A stretch of 64,000 nt of DNA from Otatea glauca. Its lineage: Eukaryota; Streptophyta; Magnoliopsida; Poales; Poaceae. The position numbers and the translations under genes were made by a program. The notes beneath the pieces were generated by a model. The model saw nothing but the letters and a program-made list of their open reading frames with translations, was not told where the DNA came from and did no database searches. Shown here piece after piece: positions 12,501-23,257 of this stretch; positions within the stretch are counted from its first letter, which is position 1; the number at the start of each line of letters is the position of its first letter. Location of the stretch: positions 62,161,524 through 62,225,523 of the forward strand of contig CM070722.1 in assembly GCA_036346275.1 (NCBI GenBank), in the 5' to 3' direction.

Positions 12501-15500
12501 CCAGGGAAAACCAGTGTCCCTGTGCGACTGTCCTGAACATAGCACGAGTCAGGCTCAAGAATGATACGTCAATCATGATCGGTAATATGACCTGCAAACA
12601 AGTTGCATAGCAAGCCTAGGAACATGGAAACTATGAGTGGAAAGAGTGCCTTGGCTAGTAATAGGTAGAGAATTACCATTTGTAGTCTGAATGGAAACAT
12701 GTGAAACAGAATGACTTAAAGAGATGAGGTGAGTGGAATCTAGTGTTATGTGGAAGGAAGCACCAGAGTCCACAATCTCGGGACATGATATACCTGAAGT
12801 GGGAGACTCAGTGGTTGAAGGTTGAGTGGCAAGACTGGCAGCACCCGAAGAGCCTGAGGTAGGGTTGACGACTAGACACTGAAGGAGGGAGACCAACTAC
12901 CGAGTTGTGAGAAGCACCAGCACCTCTTGACTGAGCAGAGCCGCGGTGAGGGCGACCACCTCTGTGACCCTAGGTCCACCTCCTGGAATAGTAGGTCTGG
13001 TAGGTGTGGCCATCACGCTGACACCATATGCAGTGAAAGCCACTAGTAGAGGCACTCACAGCAACCATCCGTGCACCCACCAGCGGAGTAGTAGTAGAAG
13101 CTACTATCATGGGAGCTGTAGGAGTAGTGGGCGTACGGGTAAAGTAGTAGAAGACAACTGTTGAGTCATGCCATGAAGACGAGTCTCTTTGGAACGAACA
13201 AAAATGAGTTAGGAAGAAATATAGTGATGGTGCGTCTCCGGATGAGATGGGCGCGGTGAGCGGGCCAGAAGGTGAGCACGAACCGGCTCGAACTTTGGTC
13301 GAAGATGTGTTAGGAAGTCATAGAGACGGTGCGTCTCCTGATGAGCATGGGTCTGCACACAAAAAGGACGTGTCTGACAGACATTCGGCCCCAAAGAGTC
13401 AAGCTGGTGCCACACTCTAGTGATCTGCTGATAGAAGTCATCAATAGTAGTGTCAAGCTGGAGAGTGTGCCTGGTGTACCACAGAGACGTAGAGAGCATC
13501 ACTGCTCGGCTGATACTGTGCACGGACATGCTCCCACATCAGCTGTAACGATGGGAGCTCGACGAATTCCAATCAGGATGACGATGGCACGAGCTTCATC
13601 ATCCTTCCACCTCATAGGCATAAAGGTTAGACTGGTACATCTCCACGGAGTCCTTAAATGTAGCAATGACATCAGGATCTATTGGGGCGGCATCAACACT
13701 GATAGGTGGCCCAACCGGCGGAGTAGGTAGAGGTGGACAAGACTGCTCACCAGTGAGGTGATTCCAGAGGCGCTGTCTGTTGAGGCGGATCCGCATGTGA
13801 ACATACCACTCTCGGAATTTCGTCTCATTGAACAAGACCCCTGGGAGTGGAACAAAGACGGAGGAGTTAGCGGTAGCCATCATCTTGTACTCTGGGCCTG
13901 AGCTATGCGTGTGACCTTGCTGGCCTGCCTGTTCCAAGTTGCGTAGTGGGCGGAGGAACAGAGCAGCGGCCTGTTATCCTTCCACCGTTGGAAGCAGGCA
14001 GTGATCACTGCTCTGCACCGAGGGCCATTGGTTGGAGGCAGAGGAGTGGGGAGGAAGTTGAGGTCTCGCACGCACCGTGGGAGGACGTCAAGGCCGCGCT
14101 TGCCAGTTGGGAAGTAGCCAAGGCCGGAGAGGGGAGACCCGCGTTGGGGACACGGATCTCGATCCGCTGCCATCATAGCTGGATTTAGAGGCGGAGCGGG
14201 CAGATCGGTCGGGCAGGGGGACCAGTGCTCGACACGGTGCGGTTGGAGCTTGGCGAAGAAAGCAGAGCATGCGGCCGGACCTTGGGCGGTCGGCGGCGGG
14301 GCGCGAGCAGCTTGATTTGAAGGCAGAGCGAGCAGATCGGAGGGTGGCGCAACTCGAGCTTAGGATGGCGCACAACAGGGGCGGCGGCCGGAGCAGATTC
14401 GGCGGAGAGGGAGAAGGCGGCAGTGCTCTGGCGGTGGCGGTGGAGGCTATGGTTAGGGTTAGGGAGAGAAAGAGCCATGTGATCTGATACCATGTTTTGG
14501 AATGAACCCAATTCTGTTCTATGGGCCAAATGGACCATATGAGACATGTACAAGGCAGAGCAAAAAGCAGAAAACACCCTATACAAAAGAAATATACATA
14601 TGGTACTTCTAATGCATGTAACTGAAGGTGGGTCCAGACCCCACACTTGAATGGCATGCACTTGATTTTGTAACCAGGAAGCTTTTTGTAACCAGAAATG
14701 AGAGCTGAGAATTTTTTTGGGGTCATATGAAAAAAGTTATCCTAATAAAAGTAAGTGTTCAGGATCTGAACTTAGAGGACCAAAATTGTACCTTTCCTTT
14801 CTCACAAATCATAATACACCTGTCTACTTTTTAAACTGTCAACCTTGAGTTATAATAATCTGAGAAATCTTTACTCCTTTGTGTCAGGCCTGTTGAAGTT
14901 GAACAATTCATTCTTGAGGACTTGCGAAATCGTGCACTATTGAATAGCTTGGCATTGCCATCTGTTAGCCTCTACACATTCCTCAATACACATAATGGGT
15001 AAACTGTAACTTAATATTGACAATTTCAATGTGCATACTTTGGTTTGATCATTATCCCATGGAATGCAGATTAAACTGCTCATCGATTTCTCATGATGGA
15101 TCATTGGTTGTTGGTGGGTTCTCTGACTCATCAGTGAAGGTTAGTCCCTTTAGGTGATATCTTCTTTTTCGCATGATTTGTATATTAATTGGTAGACCTT
15201 CATTTGTGTTCACCAGGTTTGGGATATGTCAAAGATTGGTCAACCAACCAAAACATGTTAGTTGTTCTACACTATATATCGCTGATGATTTGTTCCAGTT
15301 TGTGTTATACTGAAATACTTCCTTAATTTTACATCTGGTTTAGGTCACGGTTGCCTTTTGTTCTTAGAATTCTAATGTTACATTTATTTCCGTCAGTTTA
15401 AGTTGCAAGTACTAAGATGGTGTTGCAGTGTTGATGCATGTGTGAGACAATGGAAAAATATCTTCTGGACCACTGAAGTACAATGTTTTCAAGTCATACT

Positions 15501-18500
15501 TGCTGGACATACTAGAATAGTTTAACGGCATTGCAGTATTTGACTGGAACTTGTTCAGAACCTCAGAATAATCTTAGAACATTAACCCTTCTTAACATAA
15601 CAATGTTTTCAGTTATATAATGCTGGTATTTGCTGATTGGCCAATTTACATTTATCAGCTAGTTCACAAGGAGAGAATGGATCTTCGCAGGGTGATCACT
15701 TATCCACATCAGATGAGGGGAAAAGGCCCTATGCATTATTCCAAGGTCATTCTGGACCGGTTTATTCTGCCGCCTTTAGCCCATTTGGGGATTTTCTCTT
15801 GTCATCATCTTCGGATTCAACAAGTAAAACATCCTTGCATTGTGCTTATTTTGAATCATAAATTTCCTTGTTAGTTTTATCAATTGGAGTTAGCATTTCA
15901 TCTATTTTTTTTATTTGTTACAGTTCGATTATGGAGCACCAAGCTGAACGCCAATCTTGTTTGTTACAAAGGACACAATTACCCAGTTTGGGATGCCCAA
16001 GTATGTGAATAAACCCTTTTCCTATATCATTATTGTCAAAACAACATTTGTGGTGCTCTACTTTCATGAGGTGTCTTGACTGCCTTGTTAGTGTTGTCAA
16101 TAGATTAGTTAGTTGCTGTCAGCGGCTTTTATGATGTTCACACAGAATACATTGATCTATGGAAGCTAGTGTACTGAGCCTTCAGGCATTTTCTACAGTT
16201 GCAGCCAGTTTATGCATTTCTGGTTGCTGCTTTGGATTGAGCCAATCTCTTTATGATTGTTTTAAGCTTCAAATATGGATTATCATATCATAAAATAAGC
16301 TTTGGTGTTTGAGTATCGGTAGTTACATCTTGGTCTGTTGGCCATAACTGATGACTATTATACATTTAGACTTTGATTGCCTGAAGTATGCATACATTAT
16401 TAGTAAACTCTTCTGAAGTTCTACTGGTGGCTCTCTTTCCTCTGTGGATGTCGTGTAAAAAGGAAAACAGGCATTTTCTACAGTTGCAGCCAGTTTATAC
16501 ATTTCTGGTTGCTGCTTTGGATTGAGCCAATCTCTTTATGATTGTTTTAAGCTTCAAATATGGATTATCATATCATAAAATAAGCTTCGGCGTTTGAGTA
16601 TCGGTAGTTACATCTTGGTCTGTTGGCCATAACTGATGACTATTAGACATTTAGACTTTGATTGCCTGAAGTATGCATACATTATTAGTAAACTCTTCTG
16701 AAGTTCTACTGGTGGCTCTCTTTCCTTTGTGGATGTCATGTAAAAAGGAAGACTGTTGGTGACAATGGATGTCTCCATTATTACATCAATGTTCATTCCC
16801 TGCTATTGTTTTGGTCTTGATCTTGGTGCAATGAGTGCAAATGCTTATAAATATTCCTAGCTAGTTCTTCATTTTGAATACTTTTGCTGATGGAATAGGT
16901 CTATGTGGTTAGTTCTTTTGAAAAGCTTACGATCAATTTCTGTTGTGTTGCTGAGATTTGCGATTCTGATCTTGTAAACCTTGTGACGTATAATTGTGCG
17001 TTGTAATATTTTTTGATAGTTGTGTTTTTTTTGGCAGTTTAGTCCAGTTGGCCATTACTTTGCTAGTGCTTCGCATGACAGGACTGCTAGAATCTGGTCA
17101 ATGGATAAGATCCAACCTTTGCGAATAATGGCTGGGCATCTTTCTGATGTTGATGTAAGTGTACTTCTGTTTCAGAACTTCTAATCATTTCAAAATTGAT
17201 AGTTTGCATATGGAGCACTTGATGTTAGAAACTTGTGGGCTTATTTTAGTACCTTGTGTTGATGTCTGCATGTTTTGACATTTTTTTCTTTCTACAAAAT
17301 ATTTGCCTGACAGTGTGTGCAATGGCATGTAAATTGTAACTACATTGCCACCGGTTCTAGTGACAAAACTGTAAGACTATGGGATGTTCAGACTGGTGAA
17401 TGTATACGGATGTTTATTGGTCATAGGAGTATGGTGTTATCATTGGCAATGTCTCCTGATGGGCAATATATGGCCTCTGGAGATGAAGATGGAACCATCA
17501 TGATGTGGGATCTCTCTACTGGTCGCTGCATTTCACCACTAGCGGGACACAACTCTTGTGTCTGGTCACTTGCTTTCAGGTAATCGTTATACATTGTTAT
17601 TTTTTTAGAAAGATTCATTATACATTGTTATGGTTGCTCAGTATCCCATGTGTTCTTTTTGTTGCTGATGGTAGTCAAACAATAGTTGATATATTGAATA
17701 TGCCCAAAGAGAGTTTATGGTAGTTTTAAGTAGGGCTTGGCAAACTGGCCGTTCCAGCTGCTGCCGACAATCAGTTCACTGAGCAGGGTCGAGTCTTGGA
17801 AAAGCAGCTGGTTCAATTTACATCAGGTTACAATTATCTATACACAAGAAATTGGTTTACTAACCATTTTTTCTATCCTTGTTGAGAGTATTTCCATTTC
17901 TTCTATCCTTGTTGAGAGTATTTAATTGTGTGGTTGCATAATTTTGTCTTCAAACGACTGCAACTTGGAATCAATGGTCATGCGCACACATCCATGTGTT
18001 TGAATTTTCTTGAATATGGACTGATAGTCAGGACTCTAGGGCTTGGACACTCGGCAGCAATGCACCTCCTGGGGAGAACAATACTGATGCTCTCGTTGGT
18101 TGATTACAATGGATTTTCTTATGGATCTATTGTTTAAACAATCCTGTAAAACTTGTCCATATTTTATGCACTCCTTTCTAGTTTATTTAAGTTGCAATGT
18201 AAGGCATTCTGTACTTAGAGGATGTTTTCCACATTTTTTTAATTTTCTGTTTAGAAATGTATATTGTTTCTTTCAGTGACGAGTCATGATGTACCGTTTT
18301 GTGATGTTATGTAGAGCTGCATTCGGTTGCAGTTTTAGGAAAAGTATGATTAATTAATTGTATGCTATGCCTACGATGCTCTGAGTTAAACTACTCTGCC
18401 ATTGTTTTAGCTGCGAAGGGGCATTACTTGCATCTGGATCAGCTGACTGCACTGTTAAACTGTGGGATGTCGCTTCCAGCACAAAGACCCTGAAGATGGA

Positions 18501-18839
18501 TGATACGTAAGTTGGTTGGCTCACTTGTAGAGATCCTCATACATATATAAAATTATAGATCATTTGCCTTACTCTAGTTGTAAAAAATCCTGTATTTTTC
18601 TGAAACAGCAAAGGTGGTTTGATTAACCGACGGAGACTGCTCAAAACTCTCCCTACAAAATCAACTCCTGTTTATACCCTGCGGGTGAGAAATTTTCTTT
18701 TTTCATGCGTCATTTCGCGTAACTTATGTTAGTAGTAACTCTGTGCAATGCAAATAAAGAATTAACTGCTTTCTTACCATTGCAGTTTTCCCGGAGGAAT
18801 CTTTTATTTGCTGCTGGGGCGCTCTCGCTTGGCTCCTAA
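6527..18839 (+). CDS. TAF5: TFIID subunit TAF5 (LisH and WD40 protein), 19 exons
   Basis: Encodes TATA-binding-protein-associated factor 5, a nuclear scaffold subunit of TFIID in RNA polymerase II initiation. Exons: 6527-6660, 7592-7673, 8219-8297, 8410-8507, 8632-8688, 9330-9417, 9525-9634, 9817-9912, 10239-10390, 14888-14998, 15070-15139, 15217-15256, 15659-15823, 15924-16000, 17038-17154, 17314-17579, 18411-18506, 18609-18684, 18786-18839. All introns are GT-AG and the phases join into 655 codons plus stop, close to known plant TAF5 lengths. A LisH motif lies near residues 8-35, followed by the TAF5 N-terminal domain (about 60-190). A charged Lys/Glu-rich linker follows (217-290), then six WD40 repeats from about 337 to 604 (for example GHSGPVYSAAFSP and DKTVRLWDV). 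The tail is FSRRNLLFAAGA. Nothing is broken. Intron 9 carries an antisense copia element. Exon edges are read by eye and are not transcript-supported. Confidence 0.95.
8945..9044. repeat. 45-bp tandem duplication in TAF5 intron 5
   Basis: Two near-identical units beginning GATTGTTCATTGC (8,945) and GATTATTCATTGC (8,990) are followed by a partial third at 9,035. The units differ at a few positions. It is intronic, far from both splice sites. Confidence 0.8.
10540..10657 (-). repeat. 3' LTR of the intronic copia (118 bp)
   Basis: Begins TGTTTTGGAATGAACCC and ends ACTTCTAACA on the plus strand. It pairs with 14,493-14,614. The adjacent purine tract (10,658-10,668, minus strand) marks it as the element's 3' LTR. 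Confidence 0.85.
11026..11256 (-). pseudogene. copia RNase H remnant
   Basis: The minus-strand frame contains LQVYSDATWASDPSDR and ends SSLIAWKTKK. This matches the Ty1/copia RNase H core, in which the Asp of the SDA motif belongs to the catalytic set. Only the N-terminal half remains in this frame, and upstream reverse transcriptase is missing. It belongs to the element at 10,540-14,614. Confidence 0.8.
11270..12490. other. Foreign segment replacing integrase/RT of the intronic copia
   Basis: Between RNase H (11,256) and the protease-integrase junction (about 12,490) the copia coding sequence is lost. The segment starts near TAGGGATGTCAATTGTACCC with repeated ACCCGTTTACCCGT phrases, which look like the end of a small hAT-related element. 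A GC-rich stretch at 11,560-12,010 follows, with open frames that I do not recognise. No matching right terminus was found. Confidence 0.4.
12500..12896 (-). pseudogene. copia protease and gag-pre-integrase remnant
   Basis: The minus-strand frame carries EIVDSGASFHIT, the retroviral-type aspartic protease active site of copia polyproteins. It continues through SFHVPRLAMQL towards the pre-integrase region, where the frame breaks. It belongs to the element at 10,540-14,614. Confidence 0.8.
13209..13937 (-). pseudogene. copia gag remnant
   Basis: Two overlapping minus-strand frames carry copia gag landmarks: FREWYVHMRIRL and RLWNHLTGEQ near the N terminus, then TTIDDFYQQITRVWHQLDSL, with a frame break near 13,530-13,600. 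Gag forms the virus-like particle of the element. The zinc-knuckle region is not evident. Confidence 0.75.
14481..14614 (-). repeat. 5' LTR and primer-binding site of the intronic copia
   Basis: 14,493-14,614 is the 122-bp 5' LTR. 14,481-14,492 read on the minus strand is TGGTATCAGATC, a primer-binding site for initiator tRNA-Met directly abutting the LTR. The LTR's outer dinucleotide has changed from CA to TG, but the CATGT duplication follows immediately. Confidence 0.85.
16183..16752. repeat. 285-bp tandem duplication in TAF5 intron 14
   Basis: 16,183-16,467 and 16,468-16,752 are direct neighbours starting CAGGCATTTTCTACAG. They differ at only a handful of positions, such as TATGC/TATAC, TTGGTG/TCGGCG and CCTCTG/CCTTTG. 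The duplication is therefore recent. It lies inside the 1,037-bp intron 14 and does not touch splice sites. Confidence 0.95.
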
Positions 18840-19234
18840 GCTTTTCTGTAATGTTTTGTAGAATATACAACTAGCATTCTTTCAGTTTTGACCTTAAGTA
18901 GTGAAGTTGATGTCTACTCTGCTGGACTCCTGCTGTTGAGCTTACATTTTCCATTAGTGGTCCCAATGAACACTGTATGAGTACTGCAATTCGTTTAGTT
19001 GTGTGTAGTGATGTAACATTATCTAACTTAAATGGAAAAATACATTCTACTCCCAGGATACTCTCACCTTTGATATATCACTTAAACGAACTTGAAATAC
19101 TCCATCCATTTAAGTACACTTATATAACTCCAAAGTGAATCACACGAAAAATTTACAAGGAGTCCATAGCTTTAATGTATTTTGCAAATATCTTCGTATA
19201 CATACATACCACGTCTAAAAAAATTTACATACTA
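18840..19234 (+). other. TAF5 3' untranslated region and flank
   Basis: T-rich sequence follows the stop at 18,837-18,839 and should contain the 3' UTR. No single canonical AATAAA stands out, so the cleavage site is not called. Confidence 0.4.
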
Positions 19235-19516
19235 CTTTCTCCGTTCAAAGATATAAGATATATAGTTTGAATGATTTTGTTTAGAAATATAAGGATTGCA
19301 TGTAGATTTAATAAGATTTTTTTCTATTATACCTCTATTTATTCTCTCTCAACTATGTGCATTTCTTTATTACCCCACACACAAAATATTATCCATCATC
19401 TTTCAAGACTAAGTGGAGGTATCTAAGTTATTTTCACTCATATGTTTCTTAATTTCACTTTAACCTTAATCCTTGTGCAAAATCAAAATACGTCTTATAT
19501 TTCTGAACGGAGAGAG
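19235..19516. mobile_element. Stowaway-like (Tc1/mariner) MITE
   Basis: The terminal inverted repeats are CTTTCTCCGTTCAAAGATATAAG-like on the left and GAACGGAGAGAG on the right. TA duplications lie at 19,233-19,234 and 19,517-19,518. The pattern matches the CTCCCTCCGTT-type Stowaway MITEs of grasses. It is 282 bp, AT-rich and has no coding capacity. Confidence 0.8.
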
Positions 19517-19852
19517 TATGTTCGAAAAATTTAGATACTATCTAGATAATCTTATATACTAGTATACTACACGTACATACCCTCTGTTATATGAGACTCT
19601 TTATGTTGCGAGATACGGCGTAGGATGTAACTATTCCTGAGAGTAGAAAAAGAGGCTTCCAATTTAAATTATATAAAATTATTTGTTCGGTAGTGATAAA
19701 GAAAACTATGGATGCTACAAAATGACACAAGAGGGCCTTGAGGGGTTTTATTCGTAGCATAAAAAATGTGCGTTTAACTTTAATGGTCCTCCTGTAACTT
19801 CTCTTCTGAGATTTACTACATCTGGAACATTTGATTCGCCGAATGAGATTTA

Positions 19853-20213
19853 GGGTCTGTTTGGGGAGCTGTGGCTGGGTTGAAAAGCTACTTTTGGTTT
19901 GTTGGACTATAAAACAGCTGTAGTTGGCGGCTGTGACTTTTCTTGTTATGTTGTTTGGCAAACTGCCTGTTGCAGCTATAGTTTTTGAGGGCTAACCGAA
20001 ATGGAAGGTAGCAACATAGTAAAGTACATCAGCATCCGAGTGGGGAGGTGACGTGGAGGCGGCGAGACGGGGTGTGCGAAGTCACAAAAAAAGCTCATCC
20101 TCGATGAATGCAGCTTTTGAGGTCTTCATGGCTTACTTTTAGAAATACTTGTTTGGGAACTTTTAGCCTAAAGCTAAAGCAAAACTGAAGCACATCTCCC
20201 TCCAAATAGACCC
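19853..20213. mobile_element. Tourist-like (PIF/Harbinger) MITE
   Basis: The ends GGGTCTGTTTGG and CCAAATAGACCC are perfect inverted repeats flanked by TTA (19,850-19,852 and 20,214-20,216), as expected for PIF/Harbinger. It is 361 bp. A truncated relative lies at 4,905-5,165 upstream of TAF5, so the gene is bracketed by two copies. Confidence 0.88.
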
Positions 20214-20216
20214 TTA

Positions 20217-20867
20217 GCAAATCGAGCATCTTCCTAAAAACAACCAAGCGCCACTCTCTCCAGCCGTAAATGCGCATTCTGACTTCACCTTATGTCGAGT
20301 AAGAAGGCTTCTTCCAACTTCCTTACGACGAATGTGAAATCTTCAGCCAGGGTTCATCTGCTCCTTGCCGACACTTGTCGCGAAAGGGGAACATTCCGAA
20401 TTCTGATCGCCGGACGGGCACCTGCACGGCGGGCGTAGATAGCAACGAGCCCATAATCTGCGCTGCTATCCTCCAACCCCTGAGCGGCCGGTCGCTGTCG
20501 GCCAAGTGTACGTGACCCGCGCTGCGCTGTATAATTCGTTGGTTTCTTGTACGCCACAACAGCATCAGCAGGGACAGGACGGACGGACGCGCGCACGTCG
20601 CTGCACCAGCGCACCGGCAGCGCGCGGACAAGACCGCGAACAAGCAGGATCGCTAGCAAATTATTGAAGCTTTTTGATAGCTAAGGCCACCCACATGCCA
20701 CAACCAGCTTGACTTGACCCAATGTTTGTTTGACAATCGTCGTGATACACACAATCAGACAGCGAGACGTCCTTTCTTGTTCTGTTTCGGAACGCTAAGC
20801 AAATCCACAGGAGAATTTGATTTTTTTTTCATAAGAAAACACGAAAGACACTCCATTTTGGTGAGAG
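20217..20867. other. Intergenic, no gene recognised
   Basis: A GC-rich patch at 20,350-20,650 has overlapping minus-strand frames of about 100 codons with no recognised domain. The remainder is AT-rich up to the copia LTR at 20,873. Confidence 0.4.
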
Positions 20868-20872
20868 GATTT

Positions 20873-22136
20873 TGTTGTACAACGATGACAGATTGATAAA
20901 TCACAATACACCAATCGAGAATATACAAAGAACACATAAGATATATGGAGACAAAACTCTCTTCTTTTTTTTATATTGATTCTCTTATATAATAGGGTGT
21001 CACATCTATAGTAAGAACTCATTAGAGATAGATTTGGATTCGTCCATTAAGAGATAGGTTGTCGGGGATCGGCCACCCTGACACGTGGCCCCCCAGGGGG
21101 GGCTTTGAGCAGCCCTCCTCTAGGATCGGGGGACTGTTCCCTACCTCAGGCACCTCGGGCGGAGACGTCCCCGAACCGCCAGTCCGGAGCACCAATCGGA
21201 CTGTTCCGAGCCAGGCTCCGACCGAAGGTCCCGCAAGGCCATAAAGGAGCTCTTTCCCGACCAAGCCGACCGCCCCAAGCTCTTTCCCGACCTAGCAGGG
21301 CGTTCGACCTCATCACGATCGGGCTCTCGACCGACCAACCCCGATCCGGCCTCCGCCAAGGGTCGAGCATCGGTCCTCCTCCGTCATTAACCACGTGTCC
21401 AACAATCGCGACCACTGAGCGACCGCACGAAGCGTGTGGCTCCTTCCCGAGGCAAAGACGAAGGTCGCCAAAGTCAAAGCCTCGATCCCATCATCCGGCC
21501 GCGACAAACGCGGGAGTCCACTCACCCCAGTGCGTGGCCGAGGCCACGCATGGCAACGCCATCATCCGACAAAACCGCAGAGAGCTGGTGCGCTTGTTTC
21601 GAGGAAGCGGCGACCGCTTTGCTCGGAGAGTCTACTAATCCGGCGTGGCAAGGCGGACAAGACTAGTCACCAAGACAAAGGCTTTCGGCATGAGTCCTTC
21701 ATCCTCCCGGCCCCAATCCCCAATGTAACCTGCCCCTTTCGGCCGTATAAGGAGGGGCAGGGCCCTTTGGAATAGGCTTCTTCTCCTTCCCGACTACACC
21801 TTCACGAACTATTCTCCGGCACCCTCATATTGGAACCCCTAGCTCTCATTTGTAAAGGCCGTGCAGCCATCGGCATTGAGGGCAATATAGTACCATCATC
21901 CGAACTGGAGTAGGGACGTTCGGCCCGAACCAGTATAGATCTTGTGTCCCCTGTTTGGTTGTGCTGGCCCCATGTTCAATCGACGCCACCAAGGTACCTC
22001 TGGATTTAGCGAAACTCTGGGCCTCGCCCTCCGTACTACCCTTCACCCTCTTTCTTTGCGGTCGACGGTCCCGATCGTCGACAGAGTCCAATTATATCTC
22101 AACAATCAAAACTAAGAGTCCTGTTATATCTTAACA
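20873..22136 (-). repeat. 3' LTR of the 11.7-kb copia, split by a gypsy LTR
   Basis: The LTR begins TGTTGTACAACG and ends ATATCTTAACA. Its own sequence is 20,873-21,059 plus 22,084-22,136 (about 240 bp), matching the solo LTR at 46,347-46,585 and the LTRs at 55,517 and 57,339. The minus-strand purine tract CCTAAGGGGA (22,137-22,146) abuts it. Confidence 0.75.
21060..22083 (+). mobile_element. GC-rich gypsy-type solo LTR nested in a copia LTR
   Basis: The ends are TGTCGGGGATC and GATCGTCGACA. Internal phrases GTAACCTGCCCC and GACGTTCGGCCCGAACCAG match, in reverse complement, the solo LTR at 47,697-48,561 and resemble the LTR of the gypsy element at 34,459. The related copy fixes this one as plus orientation. 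The TSD could not be matched, possibly because of mutation. Confidence 0.65.
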
Positions 22137-22560
22137 TCCCCTTAGGCGAATGCTGCGTAATGCACATCTTCATAAAAAAACTCACCCTAAAAACCCAGTG
22201 TGACAAAAAGGATGGAGAAAAGAGTATATTGCACTCGTATATTGTGTTATACTTATTGTCTCATTAAAAACTTTCATGTGAGAAAACCTCAAGAAAACTC
22301 ACTAAGGGAAAAAAAGTGCAACTTATAACCTTCTGGACTATAGTAGTATCTTCAGGATCGTACAAAAGGTTATGGTTCAGGAATTTACTCCCCTTGAATT
22401 CTTCATATCTCTAAGTCATCTCGTTCCAATGCCACGAACATATAATTGGAAAATAGATGTCGGCGAAGACTTTGTGAATAAATATATCAAATTTTCACAT
22501 GACTTAGATTATAGGATCTTTACCCCACCGTTCTTCTAGAGTTCGTAAGGATAGAAAAAT

Positions 22561-23140
22561 TTATGGGCAATATGCTTCGTGATATTGCTCTTTACATAAT
22601 GTATTTACATTGTGTAACACAAACAACATTATCTTCATAGATAAAATTATGGGTGTATCGACGGTGTAAATACCATATGATTTCTGCATATCGCTAACCA
22701 CACATCTTAGCCAAACACACTCACGTGAGACATTATATAATGCTATAATATCTAAGTAGTTGGTAGAAGTAGCTACTAAGATCTTAAAAGGTAGCCAAGA
22801 AATAGTTGTACCACCGCAGAGAAACAAAAACTCAATCTGAGATTTGGCACTGTGAGGATTAGACAGATAGCCAGCATCTGTATATCCCACCATAGTCGAA
22901 TCTTGGTCCTTCTGGTAAAATGAGCCTAGATCTTGAGTAGAGTAAAGTCTTGATACCAACACAATGTCTTCTAGTTGGAGCTGCGCTGTGTCTAGCTAGC
23001 ACATTTAATATTGCGAATGCAATATCATGTTTTATGCAATTCGTAAGATATATAAGTACTCTAATGACGCTTAAGTATGAAACTTCAAGTCCTAAGACTT
23101 CCTCATTTTTCATTCTTGGTTTTAATGGGTCTTTATCCAC
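22561..23140 (-). pseudogene. copia RNase H and RT C-terminal remnant
   Basis: Minus-strand frames show VGYTDAGYLSNP, then ATSTNYLDIIALYN and SRECVWLRC, which is the Ty1/copia RNase H core. Upstream, HDIAFAILNVLARHSAAPT and IKTLLY come from the RT-RNase H connection. The frames are offset, so coding is broken. Confidence 0.85.
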
Positions 23141-23257
23141 TTCAAGGGATCTTACTACTACAGGGTCTTTAAAGGATGAGATTTATTCATATTGAATTTT
23201 TCCAATTCCTTCTTGGTATAGGTAGACTGGTGTAAAAAAAATTACTTTTGGGTAATG

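Larger units (their letters stand above)
10540..14614 (-). mobile_element. Ty1/copia retrotransposon in TAF5 intron 9, antisense, non-autonomous
   Basis: Two short LTRs (118 and 122 bp) flank a minus-strand copia interior. The 5-bp TSD is CATGT (10,535-10,539 and 14,615-14,619). On the minus strand the primer-binding site TGGTATCAGATC, complementary to initiator tRNA-Met, abuts the 5' LTR, and a purine tract TTTGAGGGGGG abuts the 3' LTR. The coding remnants in order are gag, protease with VDSGASFH, and RNase H with YSDATWASDP. Integrase and most reverse transcriptase are missing, replaced by foreign sequence at 11,270-12,490. The element is dead and removed by splicing, since the TAF5 frame resumes cleanly in exon 10. 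Confidence 0.88.
10424..14790. mobile_element. Possible short inverted-repeat element split by the copia insertion
   Basis: GTCCAATTTGGTCCTC near 10,427 and the reverse complement of GAGGACCAAAATTGTAC near 14,775 look like terminal inverted repeats of a small element. The copia at 10,540-14,614 would have inserted into it. Without the copia it would be about 290 bp. No TSD was established. Confidence 0.35.

Noticed and set aside
6527..18839. TAF5 as a pseudogene because the reading frame appears in pieces
   Set aside because: The pieces are exons. All junctions are GT-AG, phases agree and one 655-codon frame results.
20323..20660. GC-rich ~100-codon frames downstream of TAF5
   Set aside because: Overlapping frames without a domain or plausible promoter and splice context.
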